Both the position numbers and the translations under genes were made by a program. Shown here in pieces: positions 1-7,605 of a stretch of DNA of 64,000 nt (position 1 is the first letter of the stretch; each line of letters starts with the position of its first letter). The stretch is from Streptomyces sp. S.PB5 (GTDB lineage Bacteria > Actinomycetota > Actinomycetes > Streptomycetales > Streptomycetaceae), in NCBI RefSeq assembly GCF_030403745.1, contig NZ_JAQMWP010000001.1, positions 310,001-374,000 on the forward strand, given 5' to 3'. Below the pieces are notes generated by a model that did no database searches, was not told the DNA's origin, and was given only the letters and a program-made list of their open reading frames with translations.

Positions 1-1
1 C

Positions 2-265
2 ATCGACATCCTGGCGGCCGCGGAGGCCGGGGTCGAGGACGGTGACGTGTTGCGGGCGACCCGGCTGCATGGCGTCACCAGGCGTGCCTGGGAGCCGCTC
101 GGCCGTGAGCAGTTCAGTCTGGCCACGCTGATCGCGGCCCGCCAGGAGCGCGAACGCGCCCTCCGCGCCCGCCTCGGCGACGAGGCCTTCGAGCAGGCCT
201 ACGCCGAAGGCCTCGCCATGTCCTACGACGAGGGTCTCGACTACGCGCTCGCGGCGGACACCTGA
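2..265 (+). CDS. C-terminal end of a large transcriptional regulator (partial)
   Basis: Only the last 87 codons are inside the window; the 5' part lies upstream. The visible part reads AAEAGVEDGDVLRATRLHG, then a helical stretch, LGDEAFEQAYAEGLAMSYDE, and a short tail. This ending (an ALGEEAFxxAWAEG-like helix before the stop) is typical of the last helical repeats of large AAA/TPR-containing LuxR- or BTAD-type regulators of actinomycetes. No DNA-binding or nucleotide-binding part can be seen, so the assignment rests on the tail alone. Its last 25 bases overlap the 3' end of the convergent SnoaL-like gene. Confidence 0.55.
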   Translation: MDILAAAEAGVEDGDVLRATRLHGVTRRAWEPLGREQFSLATLIAARQERERALRARLGDEAFEQAYAEGLAMSYDEGLDYALAADT

Positions 266-705
266 GGCGTCGGCCCGCCGAACGGCAGATGCAGCGCCCG
301 CGACGCCAGCAGCCATGTCCCGTCGGGCGACCGGCGGAAGGTGTCCTCGTAGTGCCCGACCTGCACCGGTGGTCCCGGCGGGACGATTCCACCGGTGTAT
401 CCGTCGACGCGGTACGTCGTGAAGTACGAGGTCGCCGTCGCCGTATCGGATGAAGTGACCGTGACCAGGACGTTGGACATGACCCGCCGCGACAGCCGGT
501 CGCCGGGGCGCGACCCGAAGTACGCCCGGATCGCCGCCCGTCCGTCGCAGCGCCGTCCGTCACCCGGTGCGGGCCACTCCCACGAGCCGTCCTCGGTGAA
601 CAGCTCGGCCACGGAGCCGGGGTCGCCGATGTCGAGCCGGTGGACGAAGTCGACGACGAGGCGCTCGCAGGCGCGCTCGGCGAGGAGTTGCTGCAAGGGG
701 TCCAT
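241..705 (-). CDS. SnoaL-like / NTF2-fold protein
   Basis: A 154-residue protein beginning MDPLQQLLAERACERLVVDF. The segments DIGDPGSVAELFTEDGSWEW, RAAIRAYFGSRPGD and the C-terminal HYEDTFRRSPDGTWLLASR form the usual pattern of small NTF2-fold proteins of the SnoaL_4 type: an N-terminal helix pair, the xxLFTEDG turn, and a final strand DGTWLxxxR. Members include isomerases, dehydratases and proteins of unknown role; no substrate can be named. The ATG at 705 is preferred over longer extensions because the family N-terminus begins there. It lies 41 bp downstream of the metallo-hydrolase gene on the same strand, suggesting one transcript. Confidence 0.8.
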   Translation of the reverse strand: MDPLQQLLAERACERLVVDFVHRLDIGDPGSVAELFTEDGSWEWPAPGDGRRCDGRAAIRAYFGSRPGDRLSRRVMSNVLVTVTSSDTATATSYFTTYRVDGYTGGIVPPGPPVQVGHYEDTFRRSPDGTWLLASRALHLPFGGPTPQVSAASA

Positions 706-746
706 GGTCGTTGGTACCAACCACCGGCCCCGGGACGCCACCGGAT

Positions 747-1784
747 TCACACCGCCACGTACGCCACCGGCTCGCTCCCCGCCACCGCCTCCGCCCGCCC
801 CAGCTTCACCAGCCGCCGCAGATGGGCCTCCGCCTCGGACACCGCGATGTTCCTCGATCCGTAGGGGATCTGCTCCCAGGGGCGGTTCCACTCCATGCGC
901 TCGGCGAGCTGCCACGGGGTGAGCGGTTCGACGAGCAACCCCAGGAGACCGGTGAGCCGTTCCTCGTGGTGGGCGAGCAACTCCCGTACGCGCGCGGCCG
1001 CGTCGGTGAAGACGTGCTGGTGGGCGGGGAGCACCTCGGCGGGGGTGAGGCGGCCGACGCGTTCGAGGGAGTCGAGGTAGTCGCCGAGGGGGTCGGTGAC
1101 CGTGGCGTCGTCGGGATCCTCGTACAGGCCGATGTGCGGGGTGATCTCGGGGAGCAGATGGTCGCCGGAGAACAGGCGGCCGTGGCCCGGGAGTCGGGAG
1201 GGGTGTTCCTCCTCCAGGTGCAGGCAGACGTGGCCGGGGGTGTGGCCCGGCGTCCAGATCGCGCGCAGGCGGCGGCCCGGGAGGGCGAGGAGTTCGCCGG
1301 GGACGATCTCGCGGTCGGGGACGGCGGGGGAGAAGCCGGGGAGCCGGAGGGGGCGGGGCGTGCGCATCGGGGCCACATGGGCCTCCGGCGCGCCGGCCGC
1401 CGTGAGCTTGGCCGCCATGTACGACAGCCAGCGGCCCAGGTCGGTCTCACGGGTGCGGCGGACGATCGCCGAGTCCGCCTCGTGCATCGCGATCCAGGCG
1501 CCGGAGGCCTCCCTGACCTTGCCGGACAGACCGTGGTGGTCGGGGTGGTGGTGGGTGATCACCACGCCGTGGATCTCGCCGGCCGCCGTCCCCAGCGCCG
1601 ACAGGCCCGCGGTGAGGGTGTCCCAGGACTGCGGGTCGTCCCACCCCGTGTCGACCAGCACCGGACCCCGGTCGGTGTCGACGACGTACACGAGCGTGTA
1701 GCCCAAGGGGTTGTCGGGGATGGGCACCTGGATGGAGCGGACGCCACCGCCGTGGTCGGTGACCTGTGGTACGAGCTGTGTCAT
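747..1784 (-). CDS. MBL-fold metallo-hydrolase
   Basis: A 345-residue protein with the metallo-beta-lactamase signature THHHPDH at residues 77-83, a GHTPGH segment, SGDHLL and the late PAHQH histidine, which together make a complete two-metal site. A C-terminal winged-helix-like tail (about residues 275-345) is usual for the LACTB2/glyoxalase II-like branch. Probable hydrolase of a thioester or ester; the substrate is unknown. An in-frame ATG 75 bases upstream would add a low-complexity leader and was not chosen. It is divergent from the aldehyde dehydrogenase gene, and a KstR-type operator sits in the shared promoter region at 1829-1842, so it may belong to the same steroid/acyl-CoA regulon. 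Confidence 0.85.
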   Translation of the reverse strand: MTQLVPQVTDHGGGVRSIQVPIPDNPLGYTLVYVVDTDRGPVLVDTGWDDPQSWDTLTAGLSALGTAAGEIHGVVITHHHPDHHGLSGKVREASGAWIAMHEADSAIVRRTRETDLGRWLSYMAAKLTAAGAPEAHVAPMRTPRPLRLPGFSPAVPDREIVPGELLALPGRRLRAIWTPGHTPGHVCLHLEEEHPSRLPGHGRLFSGDHLLPEITPHIGLYEDPDDATVTDPLGDYLDSLERVGRLTPAEVLPAHQHVFTDAAARVRELLAHHEERLTGLLGLLVEPLTPWQLAERMEWNRPWEQIPYGSRNIAVSEAEAHLRRLVKLGRAEAVAGSEPVAYVAV

Positions 1785-1828
1785 GGGTCCCCCGTCCCCG
1801 CGTCCTCGCGGCCGAGGCCCACTATAAC

Positions 1829-1842
1829 TAGAACGGGTTTCG
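1829..1842. promoter_or_regulatory. KstR-type operator candidate 1
   Basis: TAGAACGGGTTTCG matches the mycobacterial KstR consensus TnnAACnnGTTnnA at every fixed position but the last (G instead of A). It lies in the 194-bp divergent region between the metallo-hydrolase and aldehyde dehydrogenase genes. On the minus strand it is immediately followed by a TATAGT -10-like hexamer (1826-1821), placing it where a repressor would block the metallo-hydrolase promoter. A KstR-family gene lies about 2.7 kb away. Confidence 0.6.
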
Positions 1843-1915
1843 ATGGGAGCCCAAGTCATCCGTCTCCTCCCTTCCCGCCCGGTGGACTCCTCCGACCTGT
1901 GGACTCCTCCGAATA

Positions 1916-1931
1916 GAACTGGTATCAGTTC
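1916..1931. promoter_or_regulatory. Perfect inverted repeat upstream of the aldehyde dehydrogenase gene
   Basis: GAACTG-GTAT-CAGTTC is a perfect 6-bp inverted repeat with a 4-bp spacer, 47 bp ahead of the ALDH start. It differs from the KstR motif, so it may be the site of a second regulator, probably TetR-like given the half-site size. Just upstream, GTGGACTCCTCCGA occurs twice in direct repeat (about 1882-1912). Confidence 0.45.
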
Positions 1932-1978
1932 CGGTATCTGATGAACCGTCAGAGTCAGCTCCCGGGGAGGCAGTCGCC

Positions 1979-3436
1979 ATGACCGAGCTCGTGGAACACG
2001 GACAGCTGTTCATCGGCGGGGAGTTGACCGACCCCCTGGGAAAGGACGTCATCGAGGTCGTCTCCCCGCACACCGAGGAGGTCATCGGACGCGTGCCGCA
2101 CGCGGCGCGGGAGGACGTCGACCGGGCCGTCGCGGTGGCGCGGCAGGCGTTCGAGCAGGGGCCCTGGCCGCGGATGACGCTCGACGAGCGCATCGATGTC
2201 GTCTCCCGGATCAAGGACGGCATCCTCGCCCGGCACGAGGAGCTGGCCCGCGTGATCTCCTCCGAGAACGGCTCGCCGTACTCCTGGAGCGTCCTCGCGC
2301 AGGCGCTCGGCGCGATGATGGTGTGGGACGCGGCGATCACGGTCGCACGGGACTACACCTACGAGGAGCAGCGCGACGGCGTCCTCGGCAAGATCCTCGT
2401 CCGGCGCGAGCCGGTGGGCGTGGTCGCGGCCGTGGTCCCGTGGAACGTCCCGCAGTTCGTCGCCGCCGCCAAGCTCGCGCCCGCACTGCTCACCGGCTGC
2501 ACGGTGATACTGAAGCCGTCGCCCGAGTCGCCGCTGGACGCCTATCTCCTCGCGGAGATCACCAAGGAGGCGGGGCTGCCGGAGGGCGTGCTGTCGATCC
2601 TCCCCGCCGACCGTGAGGTCAGCGAGTACCTGGTCGGGCACCCGGGCGTGGACAAGGTGTCGTTCACGGGCTCGGTGGCCGCGGGCAAGCGCGTGATGGA
2701 GGTGGCGTCACGCCATCTGACGCGCGTGACACTGGAGTTGGGCGGCAAGTCCGCGGCCGTGGTCCTGCCGGACGCGGACATCGAGACCTCCGTCCCCGGC
2801 ATCGTGTCCGCTGCCTGGATGAACAACGGCCAGGCCTGCGTGGCCCAGACCCGCATCCTTCTCCCGCGCTCCCGCTACGACGAGTTCGCGGACGCCTTCG
2901 CCGCCGCGGCGAGCGCGCTGGTCGTCGGCGACCCACTGGACCCGGCGACACAGGTGGGCCCGCTGGTGGCGCAGCGCCAGCAACGCCGCAACCTCGACTA
3001 CATCCGCATCGGCCAGGAGGAGGGCGCGAAGATCCTCACCGGCGGCGGGCGCCCGCCGGGCCTGGACCGCGGCTGGTACGTCGAGCCGACCCTCTTCGGC
3101 GACGTCGACAACTCCATGCGGATCGCCCGCGAGGAGATCTTCGGCCCGGTGATCTGCCTGCTGCCGTACGGCGACGAGGACGAGGCCCTGAAGATCGCGA
3201 ACGACTCGGACTACGGTCTGTCGGGCAGTGTCTGGACGGCGGACGTGGAGCACGGCATCGAGTTCGCGCGCGGGGTGCGTACGGGCACGTACAACGTCAA
3301 CACCTTCAGCCTCGACATGCTCGGCCCGTTCGGCGGCTACAAGAACTCGGGCCTGGGCCGGGAGTTCGGCCCGGAGGGCTACGGCGAGTTCCTGGAACAC
3401 AAGATGATCCATCTGCCGGCCGGCTGGGAGGGCTGA
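1979..3436 (+). CDS. NAD(P)-dependent aldehyde dehydrogenase
   Basis: A 485-residue ALDH-superfamily enzyme of normal length that oxidises an aldehyde to the acid. Signatures are VVPWNVP in the cofactor site, FTGSVAAGK, the general base Glu253 in LELGGK, the nucleophile Cys287 in NNGQACVAQTR, and EEIFGPV near the C-terminus. The ATG follows a GGGGAGG ribosome site. The ferredoxin gene starts 6 bp after the stop, so the two are co-transcribed; this ALDH-ferredoxin arrangement is common next to P450 or alcohol oxidation pathways in actinomycetes. The upstream region holds a KstR-type site and another inverted repeat, suggesting control with the steroid/acyl-CoA genes. The natural aldehyde is unknown. 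Confidence 0.93.
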   Translation: MTELVEHGQLFIGGELTDPLGKDVIEVVSPHTEEVIGRVPHAAREDVDRAVAVARQAFEQGPWPRMTLDERIDVVSRIKDGILARHEELARVISSENGSPYSWSVLAQALGAMMVWDAAITVARDYTYEEQRDGVLGKILVRREPVGVVAAVVPWNVPQFVAAAKLAPALLTGCTVILKPSPESPLDAYLLAEITKEAGLPEGVLSILPADREVSEYLVGHPGVDKVSFTGSVAAGKRVMEVASRHLTRVTLELGGKSAAVVLPDADIETSVPGIVSAAWMNNGQACVAQTRILLPRSRYDEFADAFAAAASALVVGDPLDPATQVGPLVAQRQQRRNLDYIRIGQEEGAKILTGGGRPPGLDRGWYVEPTLFGDVDNSMRIAREEIFGPVICLLPYGDEDEALKIANDSDYGLSGSVWTADVEHGIEFARGVRTGTYNVNTFSLDMLGPFGGYKNSGLGREFGPEGYGEFLEHKMIHLPAGWEG

Positions 3437-3442
3437 CCGGCC

Positions 3443-3676
3443 ATGGGCGACCGCTGGCAGGTCGAGGTCGACCGTTCCATCTGCATCGGCTCCGCCCAGT
3501 GCGTCCACCACGCCCCCGACGCCTTCCACCTCGACACCGCCCGCCAGTCCCACCCCGCCGATCCGGAGACCGACGCCAACGAGAAGGTCCTGGAGGCGGC
3601 GGAGAGCTGCCCGGTGGAGGCGATCATGATCACACTGCTGGGGAGCGGGGAGCCGGTGTTTCCGCCCGAGGAGTAG
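3443..3676 (+). CDS. [3Fe-4S]-type ferredoxin
   Basis: A 77-residue small ferredoxin. Cys14, Cys20 (CIGSAQC) and Cys56 (ESCPVEA) are the three cluster ligands; the position that would carry the extra ligand for a 4Fe-4S cluster is not cysteine, as in P450-partner ferredoxins. It probably carries electrons to a monooxygenase encoded elsewhere; no P450 lies in the window. It starts 6 bp after the aldehyde dehydrogenase stop and shares its promoter. Confidence 0.9.
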   Translation: MGDRWQVEVDRSICIGSAQCVHHAPDAFHLDTARQSHPADPETDANEKVLEAAESCPVEAIMITLLGSGEPVFPPEE

Positions 3677-3766
3677 TGGAGCGGGAGGCCGGAGGAAGAG
3701 CAGAGGAGTAGCACCTGTGTGCGAAGATCCCCCTCGTCTGTGCGTGATCTGTGAGGTGGGGGAGCG

Positions 3767-4309
3767 ATGCGACGGGTGGGGAGTGCCGTGGTCACGGCCT
3801 GGGCGGCGGCCGCGGTCATGGTCCTGGCGGGATGTGGTGGCGGTGGGGACGGCAACCCGGGCGCGGACCCGGGCGTGCTGACCATCGACGCCGTACGGGA
3901 AGACCTCCGGGCCGCTCTGAAGGCGGGCGGATTCGAGCAGGCCTCATTCCTCGACGACCGGTCCGAGGCGATGCGACGGCGCCCCTGCCAGGTCATGGGG
4001 CAGCTGCGCACCCCCACCGCGCCGGACCGGAAGGCCACCGAGCGGGCCGTCGCCGAACTGGAGAAGCGCGGCTGGCAGGCGACCGAACCGATGGCCGACG
4101 AGAACGGCACCGGCTGGGCGCTGGACCGCTCGGGCTGGACGCTGAGCCTTCTGTCCGGGACGGCATCCGAGGAGGGTGCGGGTGCTTTTCTCCCGACCGA
4201 AGCACAGGACCCGGCCGGGGAGCAGGGCCAGGTCCAGGCATTCGAGGGGCTGTCGTTCCATGCATACGGCCAGGAGTGTGGGCAAGCCGCAGCTACGGCG
4301 TCCCCTTGA
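3767..4309 (+). CDS. Putative lipoprotein of unknown function
   Basis: A 180-residue protein with a twin-arginine-free lipoprotein signal: positive MRR start, hydrophobic AVVTAWAAAAVMVL, and lipobox LAGC with Cys23 as the lipidated residue, followed by a glycine-rich linker. The remainder (residues 40-180) has no motif I recognise; it contains two cysteines besides the lipidated one (RRRPCQV and QECGQ). Likely anchored on the outer face of the membrane. It stands alone between the ferredoxin gene and the convergent KstR-type gene; the 271 bp after it show no gene. Confidence 0.75.
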   Translation: MRRVGSAVVTAWAAAAVMVLAGCGGGGDGNPGADPGVLTIDAVREDLRAALKAGGFEQASFLDDRSEAMRRRPCQVMGQLRTPTAPDRKATERAVAELEKRGWQATEPMADENGTGWALDRSGWTLSLLSGTASEEGAGAFLPTEAQDPAGEQGQVQAFEGLSFHAYGQECGQAAATASP

Positions 4310-4580
4310 TCCCGGTCTGCTCGTATTCGTCCAAAGAAATTCGCATTCCGGCGGAGCTTTCTCCGGACGGAAGTTCTATTCTGGGAAGTGGCCTACGAGG
4401 CGAGTGAGGGAGTTCGAGCGGAGTAGCCGACTCGGGCGTGAGGCAGATGCTTCCGCCGGGGCCGACGTCGACGGTCGGGCTGAGAGGTCGGAAGGCAGCG
4501 GTCAGGCCGGAAGACGACCCCCATCACCTGATCCGGACAATGCCGGCGCAGGGAACCCGTCTCGTAGGTTCTTCGTGTGC

Positions 4581-5219
4581 TCAGGACGCGGGGGACTCGG
4601 GGGACTCGGGGTGGGCCGTCGTCACGTCGATCAAACGGCAGACCGTCTCGATGTCGATCTTCACCTGTGCGATGGAGGCGCGGCCCGACAGCCAGGTGAT
4701 CAGCGCCGAGTGCCAGGTGTGCTCGATGACGCGGACCGCCGACAGCTGCTGCGGCGTCGGGTCCGCGATGCCCATCGCGTCGAGGATGATCAGCGTGGTC
4801 TGACGCGAGACCTGGTCGACCTCGGGGGAGACGCTGCGGTCGGCGAAGGTGAGGGCGCGGACCATCGCGTCGGCGAGATGGGGCTCGCGCTGCAGCGCCC
4901 GGAACGCCCGCATCAGCGTCTCCGCGACCCGCTCCGCCGCCGACTCGCCTTGCGGCGGCTTCTTCCGCAGCGTGCCGTGCATGTGCTCCAGCTGGTCCTG
5001 CATCGTGGCGACCAGCAGATGGATCTTGGAAGGGAAGTAGCGGTAGAGCGTACCCAGCGCCACCTGCGAGGACTCCGCGACCTCACGCATCTGCACCGCG
5101 TCGAAACCGCCCCGGCTCGCCAGCTGCGCGCTCGCGTGCAGGATGCGGCGACGACGGGCCTCCTGCCGCTCCGTGAGCGGCGGCGAGGCGGGGCGCTGGG
5201 TGATGGCTTCCGCAGGCAT
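4581..5219 (-). CDS. kstR: KstR-like TetR-family repressor
   Basis: A 212-residue TetR-family regulator. The N-terminal helix-turn-helix (residues 38-65: DAVQMREVAESSQVALGTLY then RYFPSKIHLLV) and ligand-domain stretches such as ADAMVRALTFAD, SPEVDQV and WLSGRAS closely follow my memory of mycobacterial KstR, the repressor of cholesterol/steroid catabolism that responds to CoA-thioester ring intermediates. A perfect TnnAACnnGTTnnA site lies upstream at 5361-5374, as expected for autoregulation. Two more sites occur in the window (1829, 25640). In Streptomyces the ligand and full regulon may differ from those of mycobacteria. Confidence 0.85.
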   Translation of the reverse strand: MPAEAITQRPASPPLTERQEARRRRILHASAQLASRGGFDAVQMREVAESSQVALGTLYRYFPSKIHLLVATMQDQLEHMHGTLRKKPPQGESAAERVAETLMRAFRALQREPHLADAMVRALTFADRSVSPEVDQVSRQTTLIILDAMGIADPTPQQLSAVRVIEHTWHSALITWLSGRASIAQVKIDIETVCRLIDVTTAHPESPESPAS

Positions 5220-5360
5220 GGGTCCCGTTCCGTGACAGTCGGTGAGGGCGAGTGATCACACAGCATGGCAGGAGCGTCGGCCGTGGCGTGAATCACCTGA
5301 TCCACTGCTCACTGCGCCCCTACCTGCCGGTAGATTCAGAGCCTCTTGAACGATCAAGTC

Positions 5361-5374
5361 TGAAACTTGTTCTA
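5361..5374. promoter_or_regulatory. KstR-type operator candidate 2
   Basis: TGAAACTTGTTCTA matches TnnAACnnGTTnnA exactly. It lies between the kstR-like gene (142 bp away, minus strand) and the glycosyltransferase gene (55 bp away, plus strand), so it could control either or both. A separate inverted repeat CTTGA-ACGA-TCAAG sits directly upstream at 5345-5358. Confidence 0.7.
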
Positions 5375-5428
5375 GATTAGCGTCCCGGCGTAATCTCGCG
5401 GGAAATAGCAGGGAGAAGGGGGCCCGGA

Positions 5429-6877
5429 GTGACCGCTGAGGCCAGTCAGGCGGGGTCCCAGGAGGACCCGGCCGCGGACGGCGAGCGACCGCTCAACATC
5501 GCACTCCTCACCTATAAGGGGAACCCGTTCTGCGGCGGCCAGGGCGTCTACGTCCGCCACCTCTCCCGCGAACTGGCCCGCCTCGGACACCGCGTCGAAG
5601 TCATCGGCTCCCAGCCGTACCCGGTCCTCGACGAAGGCGCCGACTACGCGCACCGCCTCACCCTCACTGAACTCCCCAGCCTCGACCTCTACCGCTCGCC
5701 GGATCCCTTCCGCACCCCGAAGCGCGACGAGTACCGGGACTGGATCGACGCGCTCGAAGTCGCGACGATGTGGACGGGCGGCTTCCCCGAGCCGCTGACG
5801 TTCTCGCTCCGGGCCCGCCGCCATCTGCGCGCCCGCCGCGGCGAGTTCGACGTCGTGCACGACAACCAGACCCTGGGATACGGCCTGTTGGGCGACATCG
5901 GCGCCCCCCTGGTGACCACGATCCACCACCCCATCACCGTCGACCGCCAACTGGAACTGGACGCCGCCCAGGGCTGGGGCCAGCGCTGGGCCAAGCGCCG
6001 CTGGTACGGCTTCACCCGTATGCAGAAGCGCGTCGCGGACCGCCTGCCCTCCGTGCTCACCGTCTCCGGCACCTCCCGCCAGGAGATCGTCGACCACCTC
6101 GGCGTCCGCGACGACCGCATCCACGTCGTCCACATCGGCGCCGACACCGACCTCTTCTCGCCGGACCCGTCGGTGGCGGTGGTCCCCGGCCGCATCGTCA
6201 CCACCTCCAGCGCCGACGTCCCCCTCAAGGGCCTGGTCTTCCTCGTCGAGGCCCTCGCCAAGGTCCGCACCGAGCACCCCGACGCCCACCTCGTCGTCGT
6301 CGGCAAGCGCGCCGAGGACGGCCCCGTCGCCCAGGCCATCGAGCGCTACGGCCTCGAAGGCGCCGTCCGGTTCGTCAAGGGCATCTCCGACGCCGAACTG
6401 GTCGACCTGATCCGCTCGGCGGAGATCGCCTGCGTACCGTCCCTGTACGAGGGCTTCTCCCTCCCCGCGGCGGAGGCGATGGCCACCGGCACGCCCCTGC
6501 TGGCCACGACCGGCGGAGCGATCCCGGAGGTCGCCGGCCGGGACGGAGAGACGTGCCTGGCCGTACCGCCGGGCGACGCGGGCGCACTGGCCACCGGGCT
6601 CAGCCGCCTCCTCGGTGACCGCGACCTGAGAGCGAGACTCGGTCTGGCGGGCCGTGAGCGGGTGCTGAGGAACTTCACCTGGGCCCGGGCCGCCGAGGGC
6701 ACGGCAGCCCGCTACCGCGAGGCGATCGCCCTCCCCCACGCTCGGCGGCGCTCGCGCGGGGGGACCCCCATCGCGAGCAGCCGACCCGACCGCTCCGCGG
6801 CCTCACGAGGCGTCGCACCCGCGGCCCCAGAAGTTGTTGACGTTGTATCCGATCGCGAAAGCAGGGCCACGTGCTGA
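5429..6877 (+). CDS. Glycosyltransferase family 4 (GT-B fold)
   Basis: A 482-residue GT4-type enzyme. The N-terminal domain holds the glycine-rich loop GNPFCGGQGVYVRHL expected of retaining GT-B enzymes; the C-terminal domain has the donor-binding E-x7-E motif in YEGFSLPAAEAMATG and GRDGETCLAVPPGD. Donor and acceptor are unknown. The GTG start gives a disordered leader of about 22 residues. The last 45 residues are low-complexity. Its stop overlaps the next gene's GTG by 7 bases, and the following gene overlaps by 4, so the three genes form a tight operon. A KstR-type operator lies 55 bp upstream. Confidence 0.9.
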   Translation: MTAEASQAGSQEDPAADGERPLNIALLTYKGNPFCGGQGVYVRHLSRELARLGHRVEVIGSQPYPVLDEGADYAHRLTLTELPSLDLYRSPDPFRTPKRDEYRDWIDALEVATMWTGGFPEPLTFSLRARRHLRARRGEFDVVHDNQTLGYGLLGDIGAPLVTTIHHPITVDRQLELDAAQGWGQRWAKRRWYGFTRMQKRVADRLPSVLTVSGTSRQEIVDHLGVRDDRIHVVHIGADTDLFSPDPSVAVVPGRIVTTSSADVPLKGLVFLVEALAKVRTEHPDAHLVVVGKRAEDGPVAQAIERYGLEGAVRFVKGISDAELVDLIRSAEIACVPSLYEGFSLPAAEAMATGTPLLATTGGAIPEVAGRDGETCLAVPPGDAGALATGLSRLLGDRDLRARLGLAGRERVLRNFTWARAAEGTAARYREAIALPHARRRSRGGTPIASSRPDRSAASRGVAPAAPEVVDVVSDRESRATC

Positions 6878-7605
6878 CCGTCGACTTCTCCCGGTTCCCG
6901 CTCGCCCCGGGCGACCGCGTCCTCGACCTCGGCTGCGGAGCCGGCCGGCACGCGTTCGAGTGCTACCGGCGGGGTGCCCAGGTCGTGGCCCTGGACCAGA
7001 ACGCCGACGAGATCCGCGAGGTCGCGAAGTGGTTCGCGGCGATGAAGGAGGCGGGCGAGGCACCGGAGGGCGCCACCGCCACCGCCATGGAGGGCGACGC
7101 CCTGGCGCTCCCCTTCCCCGACGAGTCCTTCGACGTCGTGATCATCTCCGAGGTCATGGAGCACATCCCGGACGACAAGGGCGTACTCGCCGAGATGGTC
7201 CGGGTGCTCAAGCCCGGCGGCCGCATCGCCATCACCGTCCCGCGCTACGGCCCCGAGAAGATCTGCTGGGCCCTGTCCGACGCGTACCACGAGGTCGAGG
7301 GCGGTCACATCCGCATCTACAAGGCGGACGAACTGCTGGCCAAGATCCGCGAGGCGGGCCTCAAGCCGTACGGCACCCACCACGCGCACGCCCTCCACTC
7401 GCCGTACTGGTGGCTGAAGTGCGCGTTCGGCGTCGACAACGACAAGGCGCTGCCGGTGAAGGCGTACCACAAGCTCCTGGTCTGGGACATCATGAAGAAG
7501 CCGCTGGCGACCCGGGTCGCCGAGCAGGCCCTCAACCCCCTGATCGGCAAGAGCTTCGTGGCGTACGCGACCAAGCCGCACCTGCCGGTCGTGGACGCGC
7601 GGTGA
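6871..7605 (+). CDS. Class I SAM-dependent methyltransferase
   Basis: A 244-residue Rossmann-fold methyltransferase: motif I VLDLGCGAGRHAFE (about residues 18-31), acidic ribose-binding VVALDQN, then SFDVVIISEVMEHI and LKPGGRIAITVP. The C-terminal half (HHAHALHSPYWWLKCAFG) is specific to this gene and perhaps binds a lipid-like substrate. It begins with GTG inside the end of the glycosyltransferase gene and ends in a GTGA overlap with the next gene. The fixed trio implies that the enzyme modifies the same molecule as its neighbours. The target is unknown. Confidence 0.88.
   Translation: MLTVDFSRFPLAPGDRVLDLGCGAGRHAFECYRRGAQVVALDQNADEIREVAKWFAAMKEAGEAPEGATATAMEGDALALPFPDESFDVVIISEVMEHIPDDKGVLAEMVRVLKPGGRIAITVPRYGPEKICWALSDAYHEVEGGHIRIYKADELLAKIREAGLKPYGTHHAHALHSPYWWLKCAFGVDNDKALPVKAYHKLLVWDIMKKPLATRVAEQALNPLIGKSFVAYATKPHLPVVDAR

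Noticed and set aside
1785..1859. A start 75 bases upstream for the metallo-hydrolase
   Set aside because: It adds a non-homologous leader and would place the coding region across the KstR-type site.
4310..4580. A small gene between the lipoprotein and KstR-type genes
   Set aside because: The frames lack a ribosome site and GC3 bias; nothing convincing is present.
6834..7601. A longer front for the prenyltransferase-like protein
   Set aside because: The added 256 residues are Arg/Pro-rich and antisense-like; they are the third-frame reading of the methyltransferase gene. The GTGA overlap at 7602 gives the real start.
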